64,000 nt of DNA from Labilibaculum sp. (GTDB lineage: Bacteria > Bacteroidota > Bacteroidia > Bacteroidales > Marinifilaceae): the NCBI RefSeq assembly GCF_963664555.1, contig NZ_OY761461.1, forward strand, positions 930,001 to 994,000, given 5' to 3'. This document shows, in pieces, positions 1-9,600 of the stretch (position 1 is its first letter; each line of letters opens with the position of its first letter). The notes beneath the pieces were generated by a model. That model was given only the letters and a program-made list of their open reading frames with translations. It had not been told where the DNA came from and ran no database searches. The position numbers and the translations under genes are program-made.

Positions 1-339
1 AAAACCTTTTTCGTTAAGGAAGATTCTTAAAGGAACAATGGTTAAACCACTTTCTTTGGTTTTTCGATCCAATTTATCTAACTCTTTTCGGTTCAAAAGG
101 AGTTTTCGTTCTCTTTTTTCTTCGTGATTATAGTACGAGCCAAATTTGTATTCGGAAATATGCATCTCTTTTACGTAAAGTTCATTTGCACTAAAATAGC
201 AAAAGGAGTCTCCGATGTTTGCTTTTCCTGCACGTATAGACTTAATTTCGGTTCCAAAGAGTTGAATTCCTGCTACAAAGGTTTCGATGAATTCGTATTC
301 GAAGCTTGCTTTTTTATTTCTAATATTTATTTTCTGCAT
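1..339 (-). CDS. smpB: SsrA-binding protein SmpB (partial, C-terminus outside window)
   Basis: A minus-strand frame is open from the left window edge to an ATG at 339-337, giving the first 113 codons. SmpB binds the tRNA-like end of tmRNA and brings it to stalled ribosomes for trans-translation. The start [17 protein letters not shown] is followed by [16 protein letters not shown], the conserved first strands of the family, and then by a basic stretch around [15 protein letters not shown]. The usual protein is about 150 residues, so roughly three quarters is present. The Yip1-like gene at 373-963 lies 33 bases upstream on the same strand. An exact TAnnTTTG element lies between them at 368-361, so smpB probably has its own promoter. 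Identification is firm from the sequence motifs; only the missing end is unknown. Confidence 0.93.
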   Translation of the reverse strand, partial: MQKINIRNKKASFEYEFIETFVAGIQLFGTEIKSIRAGKANIGDSFCYFSANELYVKEMHISEYKFGSYYNHEEKRERKLLLNRKELDKLDRKTKESGLTIVPLRIFLNEKGF

Positions 340-360
340 TGTAAATTCTTTATTGCCTTA

Positions 361-368
361 CAAATTTA
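361..368 (-). promoter_or_regulatory. Possible -7 promoter element for smpB
   Basis: The minus strand reads TAAATTTG, an exact match to the Bacteroidota -7 consensus TAnnTTTG, ending 21 bases before the smpB ATG. No TTG is found 19 bases further upstream, so only half of the promoter is supported. Confidence 0.35.
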
Positions 369-372
369 CGAT

Positions 373-963
373 TTAAATTGTAACCGGAAGCTTGAAAATA
401 ACGGAAAACATTCGTTCAAAGATTAGTGGGAGAACTAAAATAAGCAAACTGGCTACAATTGTAAAGCCTGGTTTTTTATTTTCGGCTATAGGAAGCAGTG
501 GAGATATTCCCAACCATAAAACACGAATAAAATACAATTCAAAAACCAGACATATCTGATTAAGAAAAGAGTAGGGTGAAAATAATTTTGCAAGGCTGTG
601 GAACAAACAGAAAACGGCTCCACTGTATACGATTAATTGATAGATGCTTGAAGGTTTTATTTGTAATTGAAAATTAGGAGCCAATAGTTCAATCATTTTC
701 CCAGTTGTTAAAAAACCCAGGTTTAAGGAGATAAAAGAAACAATAAATTGAGAAATACCAATGCTTAAATTTTCTGTATGAATTAATGCACCAATGGACG
801 AAATAAGCGAGCATACTGCGATTACAAGAAATGCAAAATGGATAAAAATAGATTTCACGCTATTTGTCTCCAGACTAATAGCTTTCCACTCTTTCTTTGG
901 TTCAAGAAGTAGATTAAGCCATCTGGATAGGGAGTGTATGGTGTTTTGTATTCGAAAATTCAT
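373..963 (-). CDS. Yip1-domain-like integral membrane protein (copy 1)
   Basis: A 196-residue membrane protein with about five hydrophobic segments. The N-terminus carries the motif LEPKKEWKAISLE before the first membrane segment. This P-x(2-3)-W-x2-I-x2-E pattern is typical of bacterial Yip1-like proteins (established for the family). A second motif, LGISPLLPIAENKKPGF, lies between the last two membrane segments. The next gene on the same strand (1064-1636) has the same layout and the matching motif KGISPILSIPDDKKSGYF, so the two are tandem paralogues. About 100 bases separate them and they may share a transcript that runs toward smpB. The function of bacterial Yip1-like proteins is unknown, and nothing here points to a substrate. 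Confidence 0.75.
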   Translation of the reverse strand: MNFRIQNTIHSLSRWLNLLLEPKKEWKAISLETNSVKSIFIHFAFLVIAVCSLISSIGALIHTENLSIGISQFIVSFISLNLGFLTTGKMIELLAPNFQLQIKPSSIYQLIVYSGAVFCLFHSLAKLFSPYSFLNQICLVFELYFIRVLWLGISPLLPIAENKKPGFTIVASLLILVLPLIFERMFSVIFKLPVTI

Positions 964-1063
964 TGCCGTAATTTCTTGCTATTGATAGATATCAAAATTA
1001 AACAAGCTTTTTTAATTTGCTGTGTTTTTTCGCAAAATTGTAGGTTTCTGTTATGGCTTTTTA

Positions 1064-1636
1064 CTAAAATCCCATAAGGCCGGCTATTCCAATAAAAAAT
1101 GCCCCTAAAACAGCATATATTGAAAGTAAGCCAATCAGTATAAATGTAAAATAACCCGATTTTTTATCATCAGGAATAGAAAGAATGGGTGATATTCCCT
1201 TGTAGAGGATATAAAAACTGAAAAGTCCCAAAATGGTCAGGTAATTTATTGTGGGAATCAAAAATGCCAGTGAATTGAATAAAATGCCTGGAACAAAGGA
1301 GAAGCTAATAAGGGTGAAAGCCCGGTTAAATCTTTCCTCTCTATTCTGGAATTGGGCAAATTTACTAACAAGAAGCGTGGAAATGTATATGGATAGAATG
1401 GAAAACAAAAATGTGGTACTTGCTGAAAACAGATGCATGTTTAAGTGTTGCAAAGGATTCTGTTCGAATAATTGATAACCTGTGAAATTGCAGACAGCCA
1501 TTAGTAAGAGCAGGGGTAAAATAAGAATCGAGAACAATTGTTTCGGGCTGTTTTTTTGAATTGAGATTGATTCCCAAGCTTGTTCAGGTTGAATGAAAAG
1601 TTGCAGACTGAGTTTGTAAATGCTTCGAATAGTCAT
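1064..1636 (-). CDS. Yip1-domain-like integral membrane protein (copy 2)
   Basis: About 190 residues with five or more hydrophobic segments, paralogous to its downstream neighbour (373-963). It has the N-terminal motif FIQPEQAWESISIQKN and the late motif KGISPILSIPDDKKSGYF. I place the start at the ATG 1636-1634 (MTIRSIYKLSLQ). The longer frame to 1702 adds 22 residues with no family resemblance and leaves only about 40 bases to the divergent miaA start region. The gene is divergent from miaA. An imperfect inverted repeat (TATTGTCTTAT / ATAAACAATA, 1705-1731) lies in the shared upstream region and could be a regulatory site. The function is unknown. Confidence 0.72.
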   Translation of the reverse strand: MTIRSIYKLSLQLFIQPEQAWESISIQKNSPKQLFSILILPLLLLMAVCNFTGYQLFEQNPLQHLNMHLFSASTTFLFSILSIYISTLLVSKFAQFQNREERFNRAFTLISFSFVPGILFNSLAFLIPTINYLTILGLFSFYILYKGISPILSIPDDKKSGYFTFILIGLLSIYAVLGAFFIGIAGLMGF

Positions 1637-1782
1637 ATTGAATGAAGATGTTGGTGAATTCAAAAAACTTAAAGTAATTTTACTGCGTTGTTTTTTTTGC
1701 ACAGTATTGTCTTATTGTAAGATAAACAATATCCGGATAAAGAAAAATGGATCGTTTTACTCGTTTGGGAAAAATATTTAAC

Positions 1783-2697
1783 ATGCAGAATAACTTAATT
1801 GTAGTGCTTGGAGCAACCGCTGCAGGAAAAACAAGTCTGGCTGTAAAGTTGGCGAAAGAATTTAATGGCGAAATCATTAGTGCCGATTCGCGCCAGATTT
1901 ACCGGGGAATGGATTTGGGTACGGGCAAAGATCTGGATGAATATGTTTTGGATGGAATTCCAATTCCTTATCATCTGATTGATATTGCTGATGCAGGTTA
2001 TAAGTACAATGTGTATGAATTTCAGCAGGATTTTGTGAAGGCTTTTGAGCAGATTACCGCCAAAAAGAAAATGCCTGTTGTTTGTGGTGGTACGGGTATG
2101 TATTTAGAGGCTGCATTAAAAGGATATAAATTAATAGCAGTTCCAAAAGATCAGGCCTTTCGGGATACAATGCTTGATAAATCGCTGGATGAATTAGGTA
2201 CTATTCTTCGCTCTTACAAAGAAGTGCACAATAATTCTGATTTGGAAACACAAAAAAGAGCGATTCGTGCGATTGAAATAGAACGCTATTATGCTTCTCA
2301 TCCTGAAATTGAAATGGATTATCCGGAGCTGAATCCATTGCTGATAGGAATTAAGTTCGACCGTGAAATTAGACGGGAGAGAATTACTCAGCGCTTAAAA
2401 GAGCGGTTAAAATCAGGAATGGTTGAAGAAGTTCAGGCGTTGATGCAATCAGGAGTTTCGGCTGAAGATCTAATATATTATGGGCTGGAATATAAATTTT
2501 TAACACAGTATGTTGTTGGCGATTTAACCTACAATGAAATGTTTAATGGTTTGGAAGTGGCAATTCATCAATTTGCAAAACGGCAAATGACCTGGTTTCG
2601 AAAAATGGAACGCAGTGGCTCAAATATCCATTGGCTGGATGGTTTTATGCCCTTAGAGGAGAAAGTAAAAAAAGTAAAGGAACTGGCAGCTCTTTAA
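1783..2697 (+). CDS. miaA: tRNA dimethylallyltransferase MiaA
   Basis: MiaA transfers a dimethylallyl group to N6 of A37 in tRNAs that read UNN codons. The P-loop is GATAAGKT at residues 10-17. It is followed by ADSRQIYRGMDLGTGKDL (the family's DSxQxY-x3-D-x-GT-K signature), the CGGTGMYLEA segment that binds tRNA and substrate, and a C-terminal QMTWFRKM. At 304 residues the length is normal. I chose the ATG at 1783 because the P-loop then sits at its usual distance; an ATG at 1747 would add 12 unconserved residues. The CGGTGMYLEAALKGY form is the variant often seen where Bacteroidota genomes carry two MiaA paralogues, so a second copy may exist elsewhere (inference). The stop codon interlocks with that of the convergent hydrolase gene. 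Confidence 0.93.
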   Translation: MQNNLIVVLGATAAGKTSLAVKLAKEFNGEIISADSRQIYRGMDLGTGKDLDEYVLDGIPIPYHLIDIADAGYKYNVYEFQQDFVKAFEQITAKKKMPVVCGGTGMYLEAALKGYKLIAVPKDQAFRDTMLDKSLDELGTILRSYKEVHNNSDLETQKRAIRAIEIERYYASHPEIEMDYPELNPLLIGIKFDREIRRERITQRLKERLKSGMVEEVQALMQSGVSAEDLIYYGLEYKFLTQYVVGDLTYNEMFNGLEVAIHQFAKRQMTWFRKMERSGSNIHWLDGFMPLEEKVKKVKELAAL

Positions 2698-3329
2698 TTC
2701 AGGTGTTTCTCAATTTCTGAGAATGTGATTCTTTTAACCTTTAATTTATCCCACTTGGAAAAGGGGAGGGGAATATTTGGTAATTCTTTAATTGCGTCCT
2801 CAATTACGTAAACCGAAATGCCACGTTTAGCTAAGCCAACAACAGCACAGTCTACACATACATTGGTTGTAACGCCGTAAACAAAAACTTTTTTAGGTGC
2901 AATCAGTTCCAGTACTGCATTTGTGTTCTCATTTCCTTCGAATACATCGAAAGCATCTTTTCGAATGACAATATTTCGGTTGATGATAATATCCTGAATA
3001 TCTTTCCCGGAATACTTGATGTTCCAAAATACTTCTGAAAATGGTGTTTCCGGAATTGTCTCACTCACATATTCGGCTCCAGAGGTATTGGCCATACAAT
3101 GTTGTGGAAAGCTTGTTATGAAATCAGGATTGTCAGACAATTCTTTTGAATTGGCATAATGAAAATCAGCAGTGTTAACAACTTGAATATTATTACTTTT
3201 TGCAAAGGCAGTTATTTGCTTTAAAGATGGTTGAATTTGCTCTGCTCCGGGAACATATAATTTCCCTGTTACACTCATGAAATCAAATTGAGTGTCCACA
3301 TTCCAAAATAAAATATCTTTTGCAAACAT
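2694..3329 (-). CDS. Isochorismatase-fold cysteine hydrolase, nicotinamidase-like
   Basis: A 211-residue protein of the isochorismatase/nicotinamidase superfamily. The Asp-Lys-Cys triad reads D12 (NVDTQFDF), K124 (IRKDAF) and C158 (TTNVCVDCAV). A nicotinamidase-type metal site is also visible: D55 and H57 in TADFHYANS and H77 in FPQHCMANTSGAE. The latter resembles the WPxHCVxGTxGAE motif of PncA enzymes. This suggests hydrolysis of nicotinamide to nicotinate for NAD salvage, but related amidases share the same layout, so the substrate is an inference. The gene is single, convergent with miaA, and its stop overlaps that of miaA (2694-2697). Confidence 0.82.
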   Translation of the reverse strand: MFAKDILFWNVDTQFDFMSVTGKLYVPGAEQIQPSLKQITAFAKSNNIQVVNTADFHYANSKELSDNPDFITSFPQHCMANTSGAEYVSETIPETPFSEVFWNIKYSGKDIQDIIINRNIVIRKDAFDVFEGNENTNAVLELIAPKKVFVYGVTTNVCVDCAVVGLAKRGISVYVIEDAIKELPNIPLPFSKWDKLKVKRITFSEIEKHLN

Positions 3330-3502
3330 AGGGTGTTTCTTATTTAGATTTGTATTTACTACAATATTACAACAGCATAAAAAGATATCAAAATCGAAAC
3401 ATTAATTATTCAGGTTAATACATCTGAAAATTATCACCTTTTAACGGGAGAATTGCATGTAACAACGAATAATTTTCACTCCTGATTAATTCTTTTTTAC
3501 TT

Positions 3503-3510
3503 TAATTTTG
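3503..3510 (+). promoter_or_regulatory. Possible -7 promoter element for the LytS/LytTR pair
   Basis: TAATTTTG matches TAnnTTTG exactly, 22 bases before the ATG at 3533. No clear TTG is seen at the -33 position. The element lies upstream of the ATG and supports it over an in-frame TTG at 3521. Confidence 0.4.
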
Positions 3511-3532
3511 AAATTTATAGTTGAGAATATTT

Positions 3533-4597
3533 ATGACTAACATAAAAAAGATTTCCCGCAGCCGGATTGCTTATCATGTGTTGTTTTGGGTGCTTGCTTT
3601 TACATTTTGGCTATTTACAATGTTTGTGGCAAGTAATTTTAAAAATATATTAAGATTAGAACCTGTCTTAATGACATTTGTGTTTAATCTGTGTTTTGCC
3701 GCCGCGGTTTATTTTAACCTGCTGGTTCTGATTCCGTTATTTTTTAAAAAACAACGTTTTTTTCTGTATGTTGTCTTCCTGTTGGGAGTGATTTCTTTGG
3801 CGGCTTTTTTTATTGACTTTTTGCTGGTTTATCCTTTAGGACGATTTGTGCAGGGTGAACAGTTTTTCGAGGAGTTGACTTTTGTTGTATGGTTTAATTT
3901 TGCATTTTTCACATTTATTTATGTAGGGGTTACGAGTTTTTTATCCTTAATGAGAGAGTGGTTTGTTTTGCAAAAAATATCATTTCAATTAAAGGATATT
4001 GAAAAGGAGAAACTGGAAGCAGAACTGAAGGCATTAAAAGCTCAGATAAATCCTCATTTTCTGTTTAATACATTAAATAACATTTATTCTCTTACGCTTG
4101 ATAAGTCGGATAAAGCGCCCAGTTTAGTGTTAAAGCTATCTGATTTGATGAGGTATATTTTGTACGATTGCAACGATCGTTACGTTTTGTTAGAGAAAGA
4201 GCTGGAGTTTATAAAGAATTATCTGGATTTGCAGAAAATTAGATTGGATGATAGTATTCCTGTAAAAATGGAAGTGAAAGGCGACGCAGCAAGAAGTAAA
4301 ATTGCCCCTCTTTTGTTCGAGCCTCTTATTGAGAATGCATTTAAGCATGGTGCTTACGGAAGGAATAATGGTGGTTTTGTAAATATTCTCTTTAATTTTG
4401 AAGATAAAAGCCAGATTGAGTTATCAATAGAGAACCGATCGGAGAATGATTGGGATAAAGAGAATGAAAAGAACAGTGGGATTGGAATAAAAAATGTAAT
4501 TCGTCGTTTGGAGTTGCTGTATCCCGAAAAACACCGGCTGGAAATTAAAGACGAGAATAATCTTTTTAAAATTAGCTTGCAAATTGATTTGTCCTAA
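3533..4597 (+). CDS. LytS/YehU-type membrane sensor histidine kinase
   Basis: A 354-residue kinase with four predicted membrane segments in the first ~140 residues, then a short coiled coil (around LKDIEKEKLEAELKALKA) and a His_kinase domain. The phospho-acceptor box is AQINPHFLFNTLNNIYSL, the N-box LIENAFKHGAYG, and the G-box GIGIKNVIRRLELLYP. This is the LytS family, which phosphorylates LytTR response regulators. Such a regulator follows at 4613 with only 15 bases between, so they form one operon. There is no extracytoplasmic sensing domain, and the signal is probably perceived in the membrane (inference). I used the ATG at 3533 rather than a TTG at 3521. Confidence 0.92.
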   Translation: MTNIKKISRSRIAYHVLFWVLAFTFWLFTMFVASNFKNILRLEPVLMTFVFNLCFAAAVYFNLLVLIPLFFKKQRFFLYVVFLLGVISLAAFFIDFLLVYPLGRFVQGEQFFEELTFVVWFNFAFFTFIYVGVTSFLSLMREWFVLQKISFQLKDIEKEKLEAELKALKAQINPHFLFNTLNNIYSLTLDKSDKAPSLVLKLSDLMRYILYDCNDRYVLLEKELEFIKNYLDLQKIRLDDSIPVKMEVKGDAARSKIAPLLFEPLIENAFKHGAYGRNNGGFVNILFNFEDKSQIELSIENRSENDWDKENEKNSGIGIKNVIRRLELLYPEKHRLEIKDENNLFKISLQIDLS

Positions 4598-4612
4598 CTA
4601 AGTTTGAATCCT

Positions 4613-5317
4613 ATGAAGTTGAAATGTTTAATAGTTGATGATGAGCCATTAGCACAGCGGGTTTTGGAAAAATATATTTTGGAATTGCCTGGACTTGAGC
4701 TCAAAGGGAAATGCAGCGATGCTATTGAGGCAATGGAAGTTTTGCAGGAGCAAGAGGTCGACCTTATTTTTCTGGATATTAATATGCCTCGTTTGAGCGG
4801 AATTAATTTTCTGAAAACCTATAAAAATCCACCAATGGTAGTGATAACTACAGCTTACACAGAGTATGCTTTGGAGAGTTATGAGCTGAATGTATTGGAT
4901 TATCTGAAAAAGCCTTTTTCATTTGAGCGATTTTTACAAGCAGTTCAAAAGGCAGAGGAAAGATTGAAGGGTGTTTCTGAACCGCAGGAAGCAGATAAGG
5001 ACGAACGGGAATTTATTTTTGTTAAGGCAAATAAGAAAACCATTAATATCAGTCTCGACTCAATTTTATATGTTGAAGCTTTGGGCGATTACGTTAAGAT
5101 TTTTACAAAGGAAGGACATGTTGTAACTTATCAATCACTGAAAGGAATTGAACGTTTGTTGCCATCACATAAATTTTATCGGATTCACAAATCTTATATT
5201 GTATCCTTGTCGAAAATTAAATCGATAGAAGGAAACATGGTACACATGGAAAAGAGTACGATTCCAATTGGAAATAACTACAAACAGAGTTTCTTTCAAA
5301 GAATACATCCAGCATAA
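4613..5317 (+). CDS. LytTR-family response regulator
   Basis: A 234-residue regulator. The receiver domain covers residues 1-120, with the acidic pocket VDDE at 8-11, the phospho-acceptor D55 in FLDINMP, and the conserved KKP lysine. The C-terminal LytTR DNA-binding domain covers about 133-230 and includes YVEALGDYVKIF and FYRIHKSYIVSL. Such regulators bind direct repeats upstream of their targets. The gene is translated from the same transcript as the kinase. The ATG at 4613 gives the usual receiver start (MKLKCLIVDDE); a TTG nine bases upstream is less likely. Targets cannot be read from this window. A terminator follows at 5346-5382. Confidence 0.93.
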   Translation: MKLKCLIVDDEPLAQRVLEKYILELPGLELKGKCSDAIEAMEVLQEQEVDLIFLDINMPRLSGINFLKTYKNPPMVVITTAYTEYALESYELNVLDYLKKPFSFERFLQAVQKAEERLKGVSEPQEADKDEREFIFVKANKKTINISLDSILYVEALGDYVKIFTKEGHVVTYQSLKGIERLLPSHKFYRIHKSYIVSLSKIKSIEGNMVHMEKSTIPIGNNYKQSFFQRIHPA

Positions 5318-5345
5318 TATTATAATCAAGTTCTGTTTTTTCAAG

Positions 5346-5382
5346 AGGTCCGGTGGAAATTTTCACAGGGCCTTTTTTTTTT
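5346..5382 (+). terminator. Rho-independent terminator of the kinase-regulator operon
   Basis: The arms AGGTCC and GGGCCT pair (one G-U), with an inner GTG/CAC extension, followed by T11. It begins 28 bases after the response regulator stop. The rest of the 304-base gap before 5622 shows nothing else; a short minus-strand frame at 5363-5545 has no coding character. Confidence 0.75.
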
Positions 5383-5621
5383 GGTTTGGATTATGTGTAA
5401 ATCTGTGTTTGTATCTGGTTGATTCGCAGTAAGAATGAAGGGTGTGTTGTTTTTGAATAGGAGGTGGGTTTAAACTGATAATTTCAACTATGTTTGGAGC
5501 TTGGAAAGTTGGAATAAAGAAGTGTAAATATATTGGGGATTTCATGCTTGTAATTCGCTCCCTTTTTGTTAAATTTAAGCCTGAAAAAGTTGAATTTTAG
5601 GTTTAAAAAAATTGAAAATCC

Positions 5622-6455
5622 ATGAAAAAACTGACTAATTGCCGTTATATTGCTTTTCTTGTAGTAATTGTCTTTGCTTTTAACTTTGTTGGCTGTAAAC
5701 CTGTTGATAAAAAGAATACTGAAGGGCAGACTGTGAAGCCTTTATTAAAGAAATCAATTGAGAAAGAGGTGAAAGATGTGGTATATCCTCTTCCAACTAC
5801 TTTTGAGTTGACCTCGATGTTGAATCGTATTGGAGCTGATTATATATTAGGTCTTTCTAACTCATCAGAGAATGCTGATAAATATTTTACTGAAAAAGCC
5901 AGAGCTTTGAATCTGGGTGTGTATAGTGCGGACTTAAGTTATGCAAGTACTTATCAGCGCAAGCAGGAAACAATGCTGTTTTTGAAGGCGTCTAAAGCTT
6001 TAATTGATAATCTGGAAATTACCAGTGCTTACAATGAAACTCTTGTGGAAGAGGTTGAAAAGAATTTGGATGATAAAGATCAGTTGGTGAAGATAATTAC
6101 AAATTCGTTTTACGATACTTATGAGTTTTTAAATAAGAATGCCAAAGGTAATCTCTCATTAATGGTTGTTAGTGGTAGTTTTATTGAGGGATTGTATATC
6201 GCAACTCATATTTCTGAGAATACTTATTCTAATCCGGAAATTGTAAAAGTAATTTTTGATCAAAAAGAAGTTTTGGAGAAATTACTATCCGTTTTGGAAC
6301 CGGAAGCTAAGGATCCTAATATTGATTCTTTATTGGTAGAATTAAATGGTCTGAAACTTAGCTATGATAAGATCGTTGATGGAAGCATGGATGAAGAGCA
6401 GCTTAAGGAAATTACCACTAGTGTTGCTAAACTTAGAGATGCTATCGTTCAGTAA
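5622..6455 (+). CDS. Putative lipoprotein of unknown function
   Basis: A 277-residue protein with a lipoprotein signal peptide: a charged start MKKLTNCRY, a hydrophobic core, and the lipobox FVGC with the modified Cys at residue 25. The mature part is mostly helical and polar. Its conserved-looking core reads LPTTFELTSMLNRIGADYI and YFTEKARALNLGVYSADLSY, followed by repeated amphipathic helices. I do not recognise a named family. The ABCG-type transporter follows 150 bases downstream on the same strand, but a strong terminator lies between them, so co-transcription is uncertain. The protein probably sits in the periplasm or at the outer membrane as a lipoprotein (inference). Confidence 0.78.
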   Translation: MKKLTNCRYIAFLVVIVFAFNFVGCKPVDKKNTEGQTVKPLLKKSIEKEVKDVVYPLPTTFELTSMLNRIGADYILGLSNSSENADKYFTEKARALNLGVYSADLSYASTYQRKQETMLFLKASKALIDNLEITSAYNETLVEEVEKNLDDKDQLVKIITNSFYDTYEFLNKNAKGNLSLMVVSGSFIEGLYIATHISENTYSNPEIVKVIFDQKEVLEKLLSVLEPEAKDPNIDSLLVELNGLKLSYDKIVDGSMDEEQLKEITTSVAKLRDAIVQ

Positions 6456-6480
6456 TTGTAGGATGTAACAAGATATGTGA

Positions 6481-6510
6481 CTGCCTTTCGTTTCGGAAGG
6501 CAGTTTTTTT
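6481..6510 (+). terminator. Rho-independent terminator after the lipoprotein gene
   Basis: Perfect arms CTGCCTT (6481-6487) and AAGGCAG (6497-6503) with a short loop, followed by T7. Confidence 0.88.
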
Positions 6511-6608
6511 ATGCCAAGATCATTGGTTCAACTATCCTTTTGTTTACGAAATAAATTGTATTTTTAAAATTAGTACGGTAAGGCAAACCATAAATTCTGA
6601 TAAAGTAA

Positions 6609-9600
6609 ATGGGGGAATCGATTTTAAATGCACTAATGCACCTTTTTGCCATTGTTGCCAATGCTAAGGAAGAAGGCATTTCGCGGGAAGGAAAAGTAAT
6701 TGTGGAGGGTTTTTTAAATCGCTACGTGAATTTAGAACTCCAGGTTGAGTATCTGCGATTATTTGAGAACTATTCCGAATTCTACCGTCGTGAGATGGAG
6801 TATCAGGCAAGTGTGCATTCTCAGCAGGCCAATATTCTTTCATTAACAGAGGCCTCCAAGGTATGCACCAAGATAAAAGCAGAATTGGTTCAGGAAGAAC
6901 GTCTGATTGTATTGCTGCGTTTGCTGGAGTTCGTTTATGAGGATAAGGTTGTCAGCGAAAATGAATTTGAATTTATCAGTATTGTTGCTGAAAGTTTTAA
7001 AATACCCAGATCTGAATTCATCAATTGCCTTGCTTTTGTTTGGGATGATGCGCTCGATGAATACGACAAAAGTAAATTTCTGATTATTGACAATAAGGTA
7101 ACAGAGTGGTCTGAGAATCTGTCCTGGTTCATGAAGAAAGATGTAAAGAAGACAGAGAACGATTTTAAGCATTTGTTCTGTGATAACTTGTATGGACGAA
7201 TTGTTGTAATGTTTGCGCAGAGTGTGAACTTATTGGTATTCAAATATGAGGGAGAGCTAAATCTTTATCTGGAGGGAAACAAAATAAAGCCGGATAAAAC
7301 TTATCAGTTAAGTAATGGTTCCATAATTAAAGGACCCAATATTAAGTCAATTTATTTCTCGGATATTGCCGGGAAATTTTTGAAGGAAGAGTCGCAGCAA
7401 AAAATAATATTTTCGGCTAAGGAAATTGAATTTAAGTTCAGAAACTCAAATAATGGCATCCATAAATTTAATATTTCGGAAGAGAGCGGACAGCTGATTG
7501 GTATAATGGGAGGCAGTGGTGTTGGTAAGTCCACATTACTGAATGTTTTGAACGGAAATTTGAGTTTAAATCATGGCGAAATTCGGATTAATGATTACGA
7601 TATTCATAGAAATAAATTGGCTGTTCAGGGATTGATTGGTTTTGTTCCGCAAGACGATTTATTGATTGAGGAGTTGAGTGTCTTTCAAAATTTATATTAT
7701 AATGCCAAGTTGTGCTTTAAGAATTACAGTGAAATTCAAATTCTAAAAAAAGTTTTGAAGATACTTCAGGATTTGGATTTGTATGAAGTACGGGACCTTA
7801 AGGTTGGGAATCCACTAAATAAATTTATTAGCGGAGGACAGCGCAAAAGAATAAATATTGGCTTGGAGCTGATGAGGGAACCTGCTATTTTATTGGTAGA
7901 CGAACCTACATCCGGCTTGTCTTCTACCGATTCGGAAATGGTTATGAATCTGCTAAAGAGCCAAACTTTAAAGGGGAAATTGGTAATTGCCAATATTCAT
8001 CAACCCTCGTCGGGAATATTTAAAATGTTCGATAAACTTTGGATTCTCGATCGGGGTGGTTATCCTATTTATAACGGCAATCCGATTGATGCAATTGTTT
8101 ACTTCAAGACTCAGAATTCGCAGGTAAATGCTTCCGAGAGTGAGTGTGTGACTTGCGGAAATGTAAATCCTGAACAGATATTGCAGATTGTTGAAACCAA
8201 ATTAATTGATGATCAGGGAAAACCAACCCGCGAGAGACGAATTCTTCCTGTGGAGTGGTATCAGAAATACAAGGACAATATAGAAGCCAATCATTTGCCC
8301 TTGCGTGCCGATAAAAAATTGCCACAAAGTGATTTTAAGATTCCAGGAAAATTAAAGCAATTTTCAATTTTCTGGATTCGGAATGTTCTTTCGAAATTAA
8401 CCAACAAACAATACCTGATTATTAATCTGTTTGAGGCACCATTGCTTGCAGTGATATTAGGTTATTTTACGAAATACACTACCGATGCAGGATATGTATT
8501 TGGTGAAAATAAAAATTTTCCGGTTTTTCTGTTCATGTCGGTTGTGGTTTCTATGTTTTTGGGATTAACCGTAAGTGCAGAAGAAATTATTCGGGACAAA
8601 AAGATTTTACAAAGAGAGAAATTTCTGAATTTGTCCAGGATTAGTTACCTCAGTTCTAAAATCATTTTCTTATTTATTCTCTCTGCAATTCAGTCTTTAT
8701 CTTTTGTATTGGTTGGCAACTATATATTGGAGGTTGAAGGAATGCTTTTTTCCTATTGGTTGGTATTGTTCACAACGTCATGCTTTTCGAACATGATCGG
8801 ATTAAATATTTCTGCAGGATTGAATTCGGTGATTACTATTTATATACTGATTCCTTTGATTTTGGTTCCTCAGCTCTTGTTGGGCGGGGCAATGATTAAA
8901 TTTGATGATTTGCATGCCGGGATTACCGATAAGGTTTACGTCCCAATTGTTGGCGATTTTATGACTACGCGCTGGGCTTACGAAGCTTTAGCTGTTACTC
9001 AGTTTAAAGACAATAAATTTGAGAAACACTTTTTTGAGTTTGATAAAGGAATTAGTGACGCTTCTTTTAAAAGTTCATTTTTGATTCCTAAAATTGAATC
9101 TGTTTTGCTGGAATGCGAACGAAGTATCGAGTTTGAAAAAAACACAGACGAGCTGGAGGCTCAATTTGGTATGCTTCGGAATGAGATTTCTCAATTGGGA
9201 AGAGAAGCAGGAATCAATATTTTCCCTGAGTTAAAGGAGTTGAATGTTCACGATTTTAATTTAAATGTTGCCGAACAAACCAGGAGTTTTTTGGATAAGG
9301 TAAAGCTTTACTATTTGGGTTTGGCAAGCGAGTCGGGTTATAAAAAAGACTTTGAGTATTCCCGTTTGGTCGATTCTTTGGGGCGCGATGGTGTTTATGA
9401 GTTTAAGCAAAAATATTACAATACCGGTTTGGCTGATTTGGTTTTGAATAAAACGGAAATTAATAAAATGATTGAAGTAGATGATCAATTGATTCAGAAG
9501 AAAGATCCTATTTTAATGTATCCGGATTCGAGATTTGGACGTTCTCATTTTTATTCTCCGGTAAAACGAATCGGCAATTTTTATATCGATACATTCTGGT

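Noticed and set aside
5363-5545. 60-codon minus-strand frame after the LytTR gene
   Set aside because: It runs through the terminator and has no initiation context, conserved motif or plausible composition.
6843-7243. Minus-strand frames inside the ABCG-type transporter gene
   Set aside because: Antisense shadows of a well-supported gene.
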